Part shown: positions 9,578 through 18,592 of the stretch, piece after piece
Layout of the letters: each line of letters begins with the position of its first letter
Numbering within the stretch: the stretch's first letter is position 1
Assembly (NCBI GenBank): GCA_910576125.1
Contig: CAJTHM010000025.1
Coordinates: 1 to 64,000 of the forward strand
DNA from: Lachnospiraceae bacterium
Lineage (GTDB): Bacteria > Bacillota > Clostridia > Lachnospirales > Lachnospiraceae
Direction: 5' to 3'
DNA length: 64,000 nt
Notes under the pieces: model-generated
The model's input: the letters and a program-made list of their open reading frames with translations, nothing else
The model's database searches: none
What the model was told of the DNA's origin: nothing
Translations under genes and position numbers: made by a program

Positions 9578-10795
9578 TTATCTCAAACCATAATAAGTAT
9601 ACAGCATTTCAATGTAATCCTGCAGCCCCATGCTGTCCAGCTGATCCAGATACGCCTGCCACTCGCTGTCATCATTAATATTCTTTCTTCCCATGACGAA
9701 CTCTGTATCTGTCGCCTTGATATAATCATTGATGGTAGCACTGTAGTCTGTAACCGCCTGCACTACCTGCTCGTCCTCGCACCAGACAATATCAGGAATA
9801 TGGTGGTTTACATAATAGGGTTCATAAGTCTGTGCTGCTTTCAGCAATGTAAACGTATTGTCCGTTTCCTTGGTGCTCTCATCCAAAACAGCCGCATAGC
9901 GTATTTCCTCCTTGTCATAGCGGGGGAAACAGCCAGAGTTCCATAAATATTCCGGAATCAGCCTGTCAACCGTCAGCTTGACAGCCCCATTGGTGCCGTA
10001 AAGGTTCTGTTCATCCACCATCTCATAGGTAATCCCCTCCATGCCCCAAACGCCCATCCAGGAACCTTCTTCACTAATCAGATAATCCAGAATTTCAAAC
10101 GCTTTCTCCGGATGTTCGCACTGGCTGCTGATAGCGCCTACCAGATTGAAGTTGCCGCCGAAACGGGCTGCAGACTGCTGATAATCACCCTTCAAAGGCG
10201 CCATAGCCTCATAAGTGAACCAGCTCATAACCGTAGTGTCGATTTCTGCCCCCTGATACCAGCAGGGGAAAGTGCCGATTTGAGCCTCCTGCCCATCCTT
10301 ATTCAGTATTGCCTTGAAAGTAGCCTGATCCTGAGCATATGTCGCTTCATCAATCAAACCCTCCGCATAGAGATCCGCAATATAGGCCAGACCCTCTCTC
10401 CACTCATCTGTGATGGCAGAAAAATGGATTTCATTGTCCTCGGTGATATAGTAATAATTGTATGTATACAGCTCAAAAGGATTCATCAGGAAACAGATAG
10501 GATCCGTCTGTCTTCCATTGTTATATCCCATCAGAGGAATTTCATCGCCCTCATCCCCGTTTCCATTGGCATCCTTATCCCGGATGTCGATCAGAAAATC
10601 CTTGAATTCCCCGGGAGTGGTCGGCGGAGCATCCCACCCGATATTTTCCAGCCAATCTGTACGGTACCACATCTTGTACTCAGATGCCTTATGCACTCCT
10701 GTGTCATTGTAGAAAAAAGTATAGATATTTCCGTCCGGGCTGGTCGTAATTCTACCCCCATTCCTTGTTGTCCTATGGCTGTTCTTTCTCCCCAT
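9578..10795 (-). pseudogene. extracellular sugar-binding protein of an ABC importer (LplA/LipO type), 5'-truncated
   Basis: About 390 recognisable residues match the C-terminal two-thirds of large family-1 solute-binding lipoproteins: KMWYRTDWLENIGWDAPPTTPGEFKDFL, DYQQSAARFGGNFNLVGAISSQCEHPEKAFEILDYLI and the C-terminal DQLDSMGLQDY. Full proteins are ~520-560 residues and begin with a signal peptide and lipobox; neither is present, and coherent coding is lost above ~10795. No LplB/LplC permease genes are nearby. The remnant lies between the GH106-type gene and the AraC regulator, the usual layout of an oligosaccharide locus, so this is the leftover of one. Secretion of the product is not expected. 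Confidence 0.78.
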
Positions 10796-10851
10796 GTGGC
10801 AGCATCACTACCCTGCCGCATGTACAGATATGCCAATTCCAACAATTAATA

Positions 10852-10880
10852 TTGACTTTATTTTTAAAGAATAGTATAAT
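10852..10880 (+). promoter_or_regulatory. promoter of the AraC-type gene
   Basis: TTGACT (10852-10857) and TATAAT (10875-10880) are separated by 17 bp. The predicted transcript has a ~135-nt leader ending in AGGAGG at 11012-11017, so the expression signals of the downstream gene look intact although its start codon does not. Confidence 0.75.
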
Positions 10881-11022
10881 TTGACATATTCCACAATCAT
10901 GATTCTTGTCATTTCTGATTGAATATTGCTATTATGTGCAGAATGCTGTTTCTTATGAGACAGCATTTCCAATGCGGCCAGACCTATAAATTATGCCTTG
11001 CGGCAACAATTAGGAGGAATCC

Positions 11023-11940
11023 ATTCGTCCAGACCACACAGCCAATGACAGCGACAGTCTGTTCAGATTTTTTGAACCCTCTGACGTTTCCACCATTTAT
11101 CCACTATATATCGCTTCAGCGGGCTATGTCTCCGGTCATTCTGACGACTGTACGGGCAGCAAAAACGAAGACGGAGCTATTTTCCTGTACACCATCGCCG
11201 GGAATGGCCTTGTCCAGCAGAAAAGCAAGTCTGTATCCCTGCCCCCAAATTCCTGCTGCCTTATAGACTGCAGGAATGGATACCGTTATGAGGCCTCTCC
11301 TTCAGAAGAGACCTGGAGCTATTATTATCTCTGCCTAAACGGCAGAGGGCTCCTTTCCTATGCGCCCCATCTGTTCCAAACTCTCCGGTGCCTGTATCCG
11401 CTACAGCCGGAGCGCATCCTGGAAATCTGCCGCATTTTCCTGCACGAACTGCCAGGGAAAATGACTCTATCGGCTTCCAGAGCCTGTCTTCTTCTGCAGG
11501 AATTGCTCAACAGCCTTCTGGAGTCCCGTCTGTGCGCACAAGTCCCGGTGAAAAGCAATGTTTTAGGAGAACAGAATCCGCTTTCTCCGGCTTTCGCACA
11601 TATCCGCGAACATTATGCCGAACTGATTACTGTAAACGAACTGGCACGGATATGCCATCTTTCCAAATACTATTTTGTTCATTTGTTCAAGGAATTTTGC
11701 GGGGAATCCCCCTATCAGTATCTGAGCAGATACCGTATAGATGTCGCCAAGCATCTCCTTGCCGACAAGAACATTCCGCTCCATCATGTGGCGGCTATGG
11801 TAGGGTATCCTACCTACACCAACTTTTTAATGCAATTTAAGAAATATGTAAACGCCCCCCCGCACTGTTCCGAGAGAACCTTACCAGTTAGGCGCAAAAG
11901 CGTCTGTCTGCAAATGATCGGAAAACCACGATTTGTCTAA
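11023..11940 (+). pseudogene. AraC family transcriptional regulator with ATT in place of the start codon and a C-tract frameshift
   Basis: A continuous frame reads a cupin-type sensor half (LFRFFEPSDVSTIYPLYIAS, then LPPNSCCLID) and a C-terminal double HTH (ITVNELARICHLSKYYFVHLFKEF and HHVAAMVGYPTYTNFLMQFKKYV). Two defects are visible. First, AGGAGG at 11012-11017 is followed at 5-nt spacing by ATT (11023-11025), where an ATG would be expected; no other in-frame start precedes the sensor domain. Second, after KKYVNA the frame passes a C7 tract at ~11854-11860; with eight C it would end PALFRENLTS and stop at 11889-11891, the usual AraC C-terminus, whereas the present frame runs on to 11938-11940. 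ATT initiation at low level remains possible. Placement beside the sugar-binding remnant suggests it once regulated that locus. Confidence 0.78.
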
Positions 11941-12074
11941 AAAGCAAGCAAAAAGGTCTTGGAACCGAACTCCATACAGTACCAGAGTTTATTTCCAAGA
12001 CCCAGAATATCTGCAATCCCAATATTGTTCCCCGGCTATCCGAAAATCGCCGCTGTCTGGCTGGGGCAAATATG

Positions 12075-13079
12075 TCATCCTTGCCCCAGCCATGCGGCAA
12101 ATTCCCTTTGGATGCGCGACTTTAACTCCGCTCTCTCCTCTTCTGTGACAAAGGCTCCCTCTGCGGCGTTTAGCGCCAGCTGTTTCAATGCATCGTCTGT
12201 CAGGGCGAACTGCTTCTTCAGCAGCAGATATTCTTTTTTCAGATTGGTATCGGAGACGGTCATATTGTCCGTGTTGACCGTGACATAAAGCCCTTTCTCC
12301 ATGAATTCCGGCAGCGGGTAATCCTCCGGCGAGTCCACCGCCCTTGTCTGGAGATTGCTGGAATAGCACATTTCCAGATAAATCTTCCTGTCCCTGAGAA
12401 GCTCCATCAGCCCAGAGTCCTCCATGGCGCGTATTCCATGTCCGATGCGCAGGGCTCCCGATTCCAGCGCTTTCCTGACACTTTCCGCTCCGGCCGCTTC
12501 ACCGGCGTGGATGACCACAGGCACATGACGTTCCTGTGCCCTGCCGAAGACATCGGAAAACATTTCTGTGGGATAGGCTGCCTCGTTTCCGGCCAGATCC
12601 ACGGCACAGACGCCCTTTCCAAGGAATCTCTCCGCCGCGGCCACAGTCTCCGTATTTTCCGCCCCATTCCCCGCTCCGCGCATGCAACACAAAATCAGCC
12701 CGGCAGATATCCCGAACTCCCTGATTCCCTGTCCAAGCCCTGAAACCGCCGCGTGTACGGCAGCTTCCTGGGTGAGCCCCTTTTGCGTGTGCAGCTGGGG
12801 CGCGAAACGGATTTCCGCATAGCACAGCCCTTGTGTCCGCAATCTCTTTAGCAGACGGTAGACCGCATATTCCATGCTCTCCTTAGTCTGCAGCACCTGA
12901 AGCGGAAGGGCGAATTTTTCCAGATATTCGCCCAGATTCCTGCAGCCCGGTTCTACCATGAGCATTTTCCTGATTTCTTCTTCCCGCTCCGCCGGAAGCG
13001 CCGCACCTGACATTTCCGCCAGTCGGAACATGTCTTCCGGATGGATGGAACCGTCAAGGTGTAAATGTAAATCAATCAT
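12075..13079 (-). CDS. add: adenosine deaminase
   Basis: 334 residues of the metal-dependent amidohydrolase fold, deaminating adenosine to inosine. Visible motifs are HLHLDGS (first two metal His plus substrate site, residues ~4-10), VVIHAGEAAG (catalytic His and Glu), RIGHG and the C-terminal VNTDNMTVSDT, in which the catalytic Asp is kept although the classic DDP is replaced by DNM. AAAGGGGGCC precedes the ATG. It is the only intact gene of the island between elements A1 and A2, and its promoter would lie next to A2. A purine-salvage role is inferred from the family. The C-terminus is complete. Confidence 0.93.
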   Translation of the reverse strand: MIDLHLHLDGSIHPEDMFRLAEMSGAALPAEREEEIRKMLMVEPGCRNLGEYLEKFALPLQVLQTKESMEYAVYRLLKRLRTQGLCYAEIRFAPQLHTQKGLTQEAAVHAAVSGLGQGIREFGISAGLILCCMRGAGNGAENTETVAAAERFLGKGVCAVDLAGNEAAYPTEMFSDVFGRAQERHVPVVIHAGEAAGAESVRKALESGALRIGHGIRAMEDSGLMELLRDRKIYLEMCYSSNLQTRAVDSPEDYPLPEFMEKGLYVTVNTDNMTVSDTNLKKEYLLLKKQFALTDDALKQLALNAAEGAFVTEEERAELKSRIQREFAAWLGQG

Positions 13080-13111
13080 CAGGGCCCCCTTTTGCAGATT
13101 TTTGTACTTAT

Positions 13112-13213
13112 TATACTACATAGCGCCAGAATTTACCATACTGCATTGGTTAAACGTATATGGCTGCGTTATGCAGTCAGGTTACTCGGTAATTTTAACT
13201 GTTAAGCAGTATA
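13112..13213. repeat. palindromic element A2 (family AB), inverted relative to A1
   Basis: 102 bp aligning with the reverse complement of A1 at roughly 85-90% identity. Its left end has drifted (TATACTAC instead of TATACTGC), and one arm of the 12-bp stem has lost a base (CTG-CGTTATGC). The right end GTTAAGCAGTATA is exact. It lies between add and the EamA transporter gene. Confidence 0.85.
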
Positions 13214-13388
13214 TATTGTACCAAGTCTTTCGCGTGACAGCAAGAGCAAAAAGATTTTTATGGGACTCAGGAAAATATCAAAAACATCTTTCCCGGCTCT
13301 CTTAAATATGGTAGAATGTTGAAACGGAAAACGGGAGCGCAGGCTGCCGCCTGTGGCGCTGCCCATGAAATTCAGAAGGATAAAAGAT

Positions 13389-14321
13389 ATGATAAACAAA
13401 ACCACATTGCGACAATCCCTGATCCTGTTCACAGCCGCCCTGATATGGGGCTTTACTTTTGTGGCCCAAAGCGTGGGCATGGACTATGTGGGCCCTTTCA
13501 CTTTTATCGCGATGCGGAATATCGTCGCCCTGATGGTGCTGCTGCCCGTGGCGGCCATCATGGACAGGCGCGGCAAAAAGCAGCCCCGGCAGACTGACCG
13601 GAAAAAGAACAACCGGCTGCTCCTTTTCGGCGGTGTCTGCTGCGGCATCTGCCTGTTTTTGGGAAGCACTTTGCAGCAGTTCGGCGTGAGGGATACCACT
13701 GTGGGCAAAGCGGGCTTCATCAGCGCGCTCTATATGGTGCTGGTGCCGCTGCTGGGGATTTTCCTGGGGAAAAAAATCGGACTGCGCATCTGGGCCGCCG
13801 TAGGGCTGGCGGCTTTTGGCATGTATCTGCTCTGCATGACAAAGGGGGACTTTCATCTGCAGAAAGGCGACCTGTACCTCTTTGCCTGTGCCATTGTCTT
13901 TTCCCTCCAGATTCTGTCCGTAGACCACTTCTCTCCCATGATGGACGGCGTGAAGCTCTCCTGTATGCAGACCCTGACCAACGCTGTCCTGGGCGCAATC
14001 TGTATGCTTTTGTTCGAGCGCCCGGACTTCGGCAGCATCCTTGCGGCCTGGATGCCGATTGTATACGCTGGGGCGCTCTCCAGCGGAATCGGCTACACTT
14101 TCCAGATCATCGGGCAAAAGAATCTGAATCCCGCCATCGCCTCCCTCATCATGAGCCTGGAATCCGTGATCTCTGCCCTGGCCGGATGGCTGCTTCTGCA
14201 CCAGATTTTAAGCCCCAGGGAGCTGGCCGGATGTGCGCTGACTTTCCTTGCCATCATTCTGGTGCAGCTGCCGGGGCGGAGCCAAAAGCGTATTGCGGAA
14301 AAACCGGGGAACAGCGCCTGA
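13389..14321 (+). CDS. DMT superfamily transporter, EamA family
   Basis: 310 residues with ten hydrophobic segments forming two EamA repeats (ALIWGFTFVAQSVGMDYVGP in the first; GALSSGIGYTFQIIGQKNLNPAIASLIMSLESV in the second). Such proteins export or exchange amino acids, nucleotides or other metabolites. The start at 13389 (MINKTTLRQ) is preferred to earlier in-frame ATGs because AGAAGGA lies 8 nt upstream. It stands alone between element A2 and a leftward operon. Substrate not predictable. Confidence 0.88.
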   Translation: MINKTTLRQSLILFTAALIWGFTFVAQSVGMDYVGPFTFIAMRNIVALMVLLPVAAIMDRRGKKQPRQTDRKKNNRLLLFGGVCCGICLFLGSTLQQFGVRDTTVGKAGFISALYMVLVPLLGIFLGKKIGLRIWAAVGLAAFGMYLLCMTKGDFHLQKGDLYLFACAIVFSLQILSVDHFSPMMDGVKLSCMQTLTNAVLGAICMLLFERPDFGSILAAWMPIVYAGALSSGIGYTFQIIGQKNLNPAIASLIMSLESVISALAGWLLLHQILSPRELAGCALTFLAIILVQLPGRSQKRIAEKPGNSA

Positions 14322-14416
14322 TTTCTTTCAATGGGTTGAGACTTTTTCAATCCATGCCCGGATTCCGCTTCCGGAGATTCCGTGTTGTCAGCCCTTTTTC
14401 TTTTTGCCCTATATCT

Positions 14417-14884
14417 TCACCCACCAATCCAACAGAACACAGTAATGATTGTCTCCAGAATCAGGCGGATGATGTGGTGATGGACATGGACTTTCTTTTG
14501 CCGAAAGCCGTTCATCAACGCACCGATGGAAATGCATATCATTCCGAAGATTAAAATGAGGATAAAGTTTCTGTTCCAGAACACGTTGCATACAGTGTAT
14601 CCCAGATTCAACAGGCATCCCGCTGTTATGAATGCGGAGGATGCGCTTTTCGTTTTTTCGGCGGAATGTGCTTCTTCCGCGGGAAGCATCCTTCCCATGG
14701 GATGTTTCTCTTCCATGGAATGCTTCTCTTCCATGGGATGTCCCCCTTCCATGTGTTCCTCTTCCATGGGATGCGTCTCTGCCGTGGGATGTGCACCCTT
14801 TCTGGAATGCTTTTTTTCCATATATAATGCGAACAACATCAGCGCCACATAGAGCACTACCAGAATACATCCAAAGATTTTCAT
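14417..14884 (-). CDS. small membrane protein with His/Met/Glu heptad repeats
   Basis: 155 residues. An N-terminal membrane helix is followed by a hydrophilic stretch (about 25-72) made of degenerate seven-residue units of the form H-P-M-E-E-x-x, then two or three membrane helices and a His-rich turn (VHVHHH). At DNA level the repeat is a ~21-bp motif around CTTCCATGGGATG (about 14690-14790), so copy number may vary between strains. Met/His-rich repeats can bind copper or other soft metals, but nothing else here supports that role. It is third in an operon after a DUF2975 protein and an XRE regulator; its start follows the XRE stop at once and has GAGGGGG upstream. Family not recognised. Confidence 0.7.
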   Translation of the reverse strand: MKIFGCILVVLYVALMLFALYMEKKHSRKGAHPTAETHPMEEEHMEGGHPMEEKHSMEEKHPMGRMLPAEEAHSAEKTKSASSAFITAGCLLNLGYTVCNVFWNRNFILILIFGMICISIGALMNGFRQKKVHVHHHIIRLILETIITVFCWIGG

Positions 14885-14885
14885 C

Positions 14886-15101
14886 TCAATCCCCCTCGTT
14901 TCTCTTATATTCTAAAATATCTCCCGGCTGGCAGTCCAGCACATCGCAGATGGCTTCCAACGTGGAAAAACGGATGGCGCTGATTTTACCTGTCTTCATT
15001 TTGGACAGATTCACATTGGCCACGCCCACCTTTTCCGACAGCTCTTTCAGGGATATCTTCCGGTCTGCCATGACTCTGTCTAATCTCATGATGATTGGCA
15101 T
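14886..15101 (-). CDS. small XRE/Cro-type HTH regulator (YozG-like)
   Basis: 71 residues from the ATG at 15101 (MPIIMRLDRVM), chosen because GAGGTG lies upstream at good spacing. The single domain is a five-helix XRE fold: MADRKISLKELSEKVGVANVNLSKMKTGKISAIRFSTL. Such tiny regulators are regularly encoded directly after DUF2975 membrane proteins, as seen here, and the pair probably forms a membrane-linked or autoregulated switch. Confidence 0.85.
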   Translation of the reverse strand: MPIIMRLDRVMADRKISLKELSEKVGVANVNLSKMKTGKISAIRFSTLEAICDVLDCQPGDILEYKRNEGD

Positions 15102-15111
15102 TTGCTTCACC

Positions 15112-15654
15112 TCACAAAGTTTCGTCCGATTCCTGCTGCAGGTCGCAGCCGTAGCTGAATATCAGGGAAATGCTGTAAATGATGGCCGCGATCATCAATC
15201 CGATTGCATTGACCCGCCAGGTCAATTCCCCGATGGTGTAATAGTCCACCAAAGCGTCGGAATAGCTTCCCACTATGCCCAGAACGGCAGTAACCAATGC
15301 GATTTTCCGGATTCGGACGGTGTTCCGGCGTGAGAATGGCGTGCATCCCTTCTTCATTTCCTGGAAGATGGCGTGGACAAAAAGGATGGCCAACGATATC
15401 AATGCCGTATCTACCAGCATGAATGCGAACATGGTCAAAAGGGGCCGCGGCCCAATGCCGATTGTAGTCCCGTTGTTGGCCGTGACTTCAAAGGCGGCGA
15501 GAAAAGAGGACTTTAGCTCTTCTCCCGAAAACAGCAGGATACCGATTGCCATCAGTGCCAGCGCCATGATGACAACGGAAACGATAAGCCCCAGTTTGAG
15601 GATAATGCTTATTTTTCGGCTCAGTTCTTTGACTTTCTGTTGACTTGGTTTCAT
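15112..15654 (-). CDS. DUF2975 domain membrane protein
   Basis: 180 residues with four membrane helices (about 17-42, 68-92, 116-138 and 146-170) and the characteristic cytoplasmic segment FQEMKKGCTPFSRRNTVRIRKIA between helices two and three. It is the first gene of a three-gene leftward operon with the XRE regulator and the heptad-repeat membrane protein, with almost no intergenic space. Function unknown; the conserved pairing with the XRE protein suggests regulatory partnership. Confidence 0.85.
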   Translation of the reverse strand: MKPSQQKVKELSRKISIILKLGLIVSVVIMALALMAIGILLFSGEELKSSFLAAFEVTANNGTTIGIGPRPLLTMFAFMLVDTALISLAILFVHAIFQEMKKGCTPFSRRNTVRIRKIALVTAVLGIVGSYSDALVDYYTIGELTWRVNAIGLMIAAIIYSISLIFSYGCDLQQESDETL

Positions 15655-15913
15655 CTGTTTCCCTCCTTGTGATAATAAACCTGATATTGATTATATGAGC
15701 AATATAGATGAAAGTCAATATTTATTTTATGATAATCGTTAATTTTTTTATGTTAAAATAGGGTTTTGGTTAGGTGGTGCCGCACCGTTTGACAGCAGTC
15801 GTCAAAAACCTGTTATGTCCGCGGAAGCCGCTTCATATTTAAAACCGCTAAAGAGCAATAAGGAACCGAACCGCCAAAACGGCATTAATTTGATACAGTT
15901 CTGTCAATAAGAC

Positions 15914-15942
15914 TTGCATATTCAAGATAAAACAAGTATAAT
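15914..15942 (+). promoter_or_regulatory. promoter of the DeoR-kinase-PHP operon
   Basis: TTGCAT (15914-15919) and TATAAT (15937-15942) with 17 bp between them, 52 bp before the DeoR start. The rest of the AT-rich gap 15655-15913 shows no gene. Confidence 0.7.
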
Positions 15943-15993
15943 CAAATACAAACAAACTCTATCAATTACAAATACGAAATCGAGATATTTATT

Positions 15994-16776
15994 ATGTTTA
16001 TGGAAGAACGGCAGAAGGATATTCTTCGCAAAGTAAACCAAACAGGGCGAATCCTGGTATCAGAGATTCAGGAATGTTATCAAATTTCGGCGGATTGTGC
16101 AAGGCGGGACTTAAAAGTATTGGAAAGCAGAGGATTGTTGCAAAGAACACATGGCGGCGCCATTGCAGTTCATCCAAAAGAAATATACCCCACGCCGACA
16201 TATAATCCAATAGACATAAAAGAAATACAGACTGATTATCTGGCAGTTGCCAAAAAAGCAATCGAATATATTCAAAACAAGGAGGTCATTTATATTACCA
16301 CGTCTTTGGTCGGATATTATATGGCTGAAAACTTACCGGGAGATGTAACCATTACAGTATTGACCAATTCCGTTACCATTGCAGAAGTATTGCGAAAAAA
16401 AATAAATATATCCGTTATATTATTGGGCGGAGAAATGTCTCATCGTGGTCACTGCCATGATTTTTATACCATTCAAATGGTAAAAAATATCCGCATGGAT
16501 AAAGCGTTTTTATCGCACGCAGCATTGTCTTTGGATTTTGGAGCCTCGATTCACAATCCCGCTGGTGTGGAATTTGGAAAAGCTGTTATGCAGAACAGCG
16601 GAATGAATATCGGGCTATATCCGTCTAAAAAGATAGGAAAAAATTCTATCCATTCTGTATGTGAGGTAAAAGATTATGATTTACTGATTACGGACGATAA
16701 TGTATCTGAGGATTTTCTGATACAGGCAAGGGAACTCGGAGTGGCTATAGAAACAGTTAATTTGAAGGGAGCATGA
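15994..16776 (+). CDS. DeoR/GlpR family transcriptional regulator
   Basis: 260 residues. The N-terminal winged HTH reads MEERQKDILRKVNQTGRILVSEIQ then DCARRDLKVLESRGLLQRTHGG, the DeoR signature. The C-terminal DeoRC sensor (about 80-255) has the sugar-phosphate-binding isomerase-like fold. No strong ribosome site precedes either candidate start (15994 or the third codon at 16000). It is first in an operon with a P-loop kinase four nucleotides downstream and a broken PHP gene. The usual logic would be derepression by a sugar phosphate. The gene is AT-richer than its neighbours, which may point to separate ancestry. Confidence 0.87.
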   Translation: MFMEERQKDILRKVNQTGRILVSEIQECYQISADCARRDLKVLESRGLLQRTHGGAIAVHPKEIYPTPTYNPIDIKEIQTDYLAVAKKAIEYIQNKEVIYITTSLVGYYMAENLPGDVTITVLTNSVTIAEVLRKKINISVILLGGEMSHRGHCHDFYTIQMVKNIRMDKAFLSHAALSLDFGASIHNPAGVEFGKAVMQNSGMNIGLYPSKKIGKNSIHSVCEVKDYDLLITDDNVSEDFLIQARELGVAIETVNLKGA

Positions 16777-16779
16777 AAA

Positions 16780-17397
16780 ATGTATTGTATATTAGTGACA
16801 GGTATTCCGGCAGCAGGAAAAAGCACTATGGCAGAAGCCATGTCAGAAAGGTTGAAATTGCCTGTTATTTCAAAGGATACCATAAAAGAACTGCTGTTTG
16901 ACAATGTTGGTTTTCAGTCGAGAGCAGAAAAAGTAAATCTTGGAATTGCCAGTATGGAAATCATGTATTATGTCGCAGGTCAACTTATGAAAGCGGGACA
17001 ACCTTTTATACTGGAGAATAATTTTGAACATTCATCAGAACATGGGATAAAAAATCTTTTGGAAAAATATCAATATTCCGCATTGACCATTACCTTGACA
17101 GGTGATTACAAAGTTATCTACCAGCGTTTTCTGAAACGGGAAAGCAGTCCTGACAGGCACAGGGGACATGTAGAGAATGACTGTTATCCAGAAAAGAAAG
17201 AGAATCATCCGAAAACTCCAAAAACAAAAACTATTTCTTATGAAAACTTTGTCTGCGGAATAGAACAAAGGGGATTTGATGCCTTCCTGATTGATGGCAG
17301 ACAAATCAAAGTTGACACCACAGACTTATCAAAAATAAATATGGAAGAATTATTTTCACAGATTGCGGCATGGAAGGAGGAGATTCCGCATGATTGA
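16780..17397 (+). CDS. P-loop kinase (zeta-toxin/AAA-like small-molecule kinase)
   Basis: 205 residues. Walker A is GIPAAGKST (about 8-16), followed by the LPVISKDTIKELLFDN segment common in small kinases of the gluconate/shikimate/zeta-like group and a later LTGDYKVIYQRFLKRE region that resembles a lid/substrate-binding helix. AAGGGAGC precedes the ATG and the stop overlaps the start of the PHP gene by 8 bp. With DeoR and a PHP phosphatase it looks like a small sugar or nucleoside phosphorylation operon. The exact substrate is not deducible, and a toxin role has no support here. Confidence 0.75.
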   Translation: MYCILVTGIPAAGKSTMAEAMSERLKLPVISKDTIKELLFDNVGFQSRAEKVNLGIASMEIMYYVAGQLMKAGQPFILENNFEHSSEHGIKNLLEKYQYSALTITLTGDYKVIYQRFLKRESSPDRHRGHVENDCYPEKKENHPKTPKTKTISYENFVCGIEQRGFDAFLIDGRQIKVDTTDLSKINMEELFSQIAAWKEEIPHD

Positions 17398-17667
17398 TGC
17401 GCATGTTCATTTGGAAAAAGGCGATTATTCAGTAGAATGGATAGAACAGTTTATTAAGTATGCTGTAAAAAGAAATATAGACGAAATTTACTTCTTGGAA
17501 CATACCCATATCTTCCAGGAATGCCGTAATCTATTGTAAAGTGTAATGTGCCAATTCTGACAGCGTCAGATGCCCACTCGCCACAAAATGTCGGCTTATA
17601 TATTAAAGAAATGAACGACTTAATCCAATCTGACCATTTTTTTCTATTCGAAAGTATTTCGGGATGA
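17390..17667 (+). pseudogene. PHP-domain (histidinol-phosphatase-like) phosphoesterase with internal deletion
   Basis: The ATG at 17390 overlaps the kinase stop and reads MIDAHVHLEKGDYSVEWIEQ, the PHP motif I HxH, to LEHTHIFQEC, then a TAA at 17537. Just downstream, in another frame (from 17545), comes LTASDAHSPQNVG, the terminal PHP motif, ending at a TGA at 17665-17667. Full proteins are ~260 residues; about 180 residues between the two motifs are missing. The gene is thus a deletion remnant and the operon has lost its phosphatase. From 17668 to 17868 nothing recognisable is seen. Confidence 0.8.
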
Positions 17668-17868
17668 TGATATCGGCGGAAAATTGTACGAAAGATATTA
17701 TATTTTCTTGCATAATGATGCATACCAGCGATGAAATCTGCCGATATGTACCCGGAATCTTTCGCTTGTGAGTCAAATGAGTCGGATTGCACGGTAAGTT
17801 TTCGTGATTGCGAAGCATAAAATCCAGCTCAAAGAATTGCCAGGGAAGCAAAATTTCAGCAATCATAT

Positions 17869-17968
17869 GGAATTGTCTACAAATAACTGATGCGAGTTTA
17901 TAGCCGTTTTCCTTGTATTTCCGGGCTTTCTCCTAAACAAGCTGCATCAGTTATTTTCCGACAGTTCC
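17869..17968. repeat. MITE-like element C1
   Basis: A 100-bp element with ~25-bp imperfect terminal inverted repeats: GGAATTGTC...AATAACTGATGC at the left and GCATCAGTTATT...GACAGTTCC at the right. The inverse complement of C2 (49830-49929) matches it at 95 of 100 positions. It sits in a non-coding gap after the PHP remnant. The remaining gap to 18105 holds no recognised gene. Confidence 0.85.
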
Positions 17969-18105
17969 TATGTAGGAATCTACATGGGAGGGCTTAGCGG
18001 ATTACGGACGCTTATTCTTTTGACAGCTTCTGCATGACGGAACTGCTGCAGAATGGGCAGCTGTTATACGGCGCCGAAATCCGCAACCAGCTTGCGCTGC
18101 TCGTC

Positions 18106-18522
18106 CTACTGGAGATTCCGGCGGTCTGCAGTATAAGTCTCCGGGCAATCCGCTCTGATGGTCTTGACCCTGAAGCAGAAGTACAGAATATGGAACAACC
18201 ACACGCATCCCAGCACGATGCGGCCTACGGGAACCTGATCCATCATGAGGAATCCCACGGACATCAGCAGGGTCACCGTGACCATGATGCGTATCTTGGT
18301 CTTCCGGGTCATGCCCCTCCCCTGGACATAGCTTTCCAGGTTGTTCTTGTACAGCCGGGTATTGGTAAACCACTTATGCAGCCGCTCTGAGCTTTTGGCA
18401 AAGCAGTAGGCGGCCAGCAGCAAAAAGGGGAAGGCGGGAAGCAACGGAAGCACTGCGCCCAAAGCCCCAAGCCCTACCGCGATACAGCCTATTACGACAT
18501 AGAATAGCTTTTTCAGTTTCAT
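18106..18522 (-). CDS. YbaN family (DUF454) inner-membrane protein
   Basis: 138 residues with the DUF454 pattern: an N-terminal hairpin of helices reading VVIGCIAVGLGALGAVLPLLP, the segment PFLLLAAYCFAKSSERLHKWF, then two more helices and a basic tail. The ATG at 18522 is chosen because GGAGAAAG precedes it at 5 nt; the open frame extends 40 codons further upstream without support. It lies 70 bp after the CydDC-like exporter genes on the same strand and may be co-transcribed. Function unknown. Confidence 0.87.
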   Translation of the reverse strand: MKLKKLFYVVIGCIAVGLGALGAVLPLLPAFPFLLLAAYCFAKSSERLHKWFTNTRLYKNNLESYVQGRGMTRKTKIRIMVTVTLLMSVGFLMMDQVPVGRIVLGCVWLFHILYFCFRVKTIRADCPETYTADRRNLQ

Positions 18523-18592
18523 GACACTTTCTCCAATCTTTTCTTCTCTTTTTTCGTCTCCATGAAGGATGGGGGCATCATCTTTTTTCCGC

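Noticed and set aside
12075..13079. add as AMP deaminase or adenine deaminase
   Set aside because: Length and the HLHLDGS and HAGEAAG motifs fit the adenosine deaminase family; the DNM variant alone is not enough to change the call.
16780..17397. zeta-toxin of a toxin-antitoxin system
   Set aside because: No epsilon-type antitoxin is adjacent; operon context with DeoR and PHP favours a metabolic kinase.
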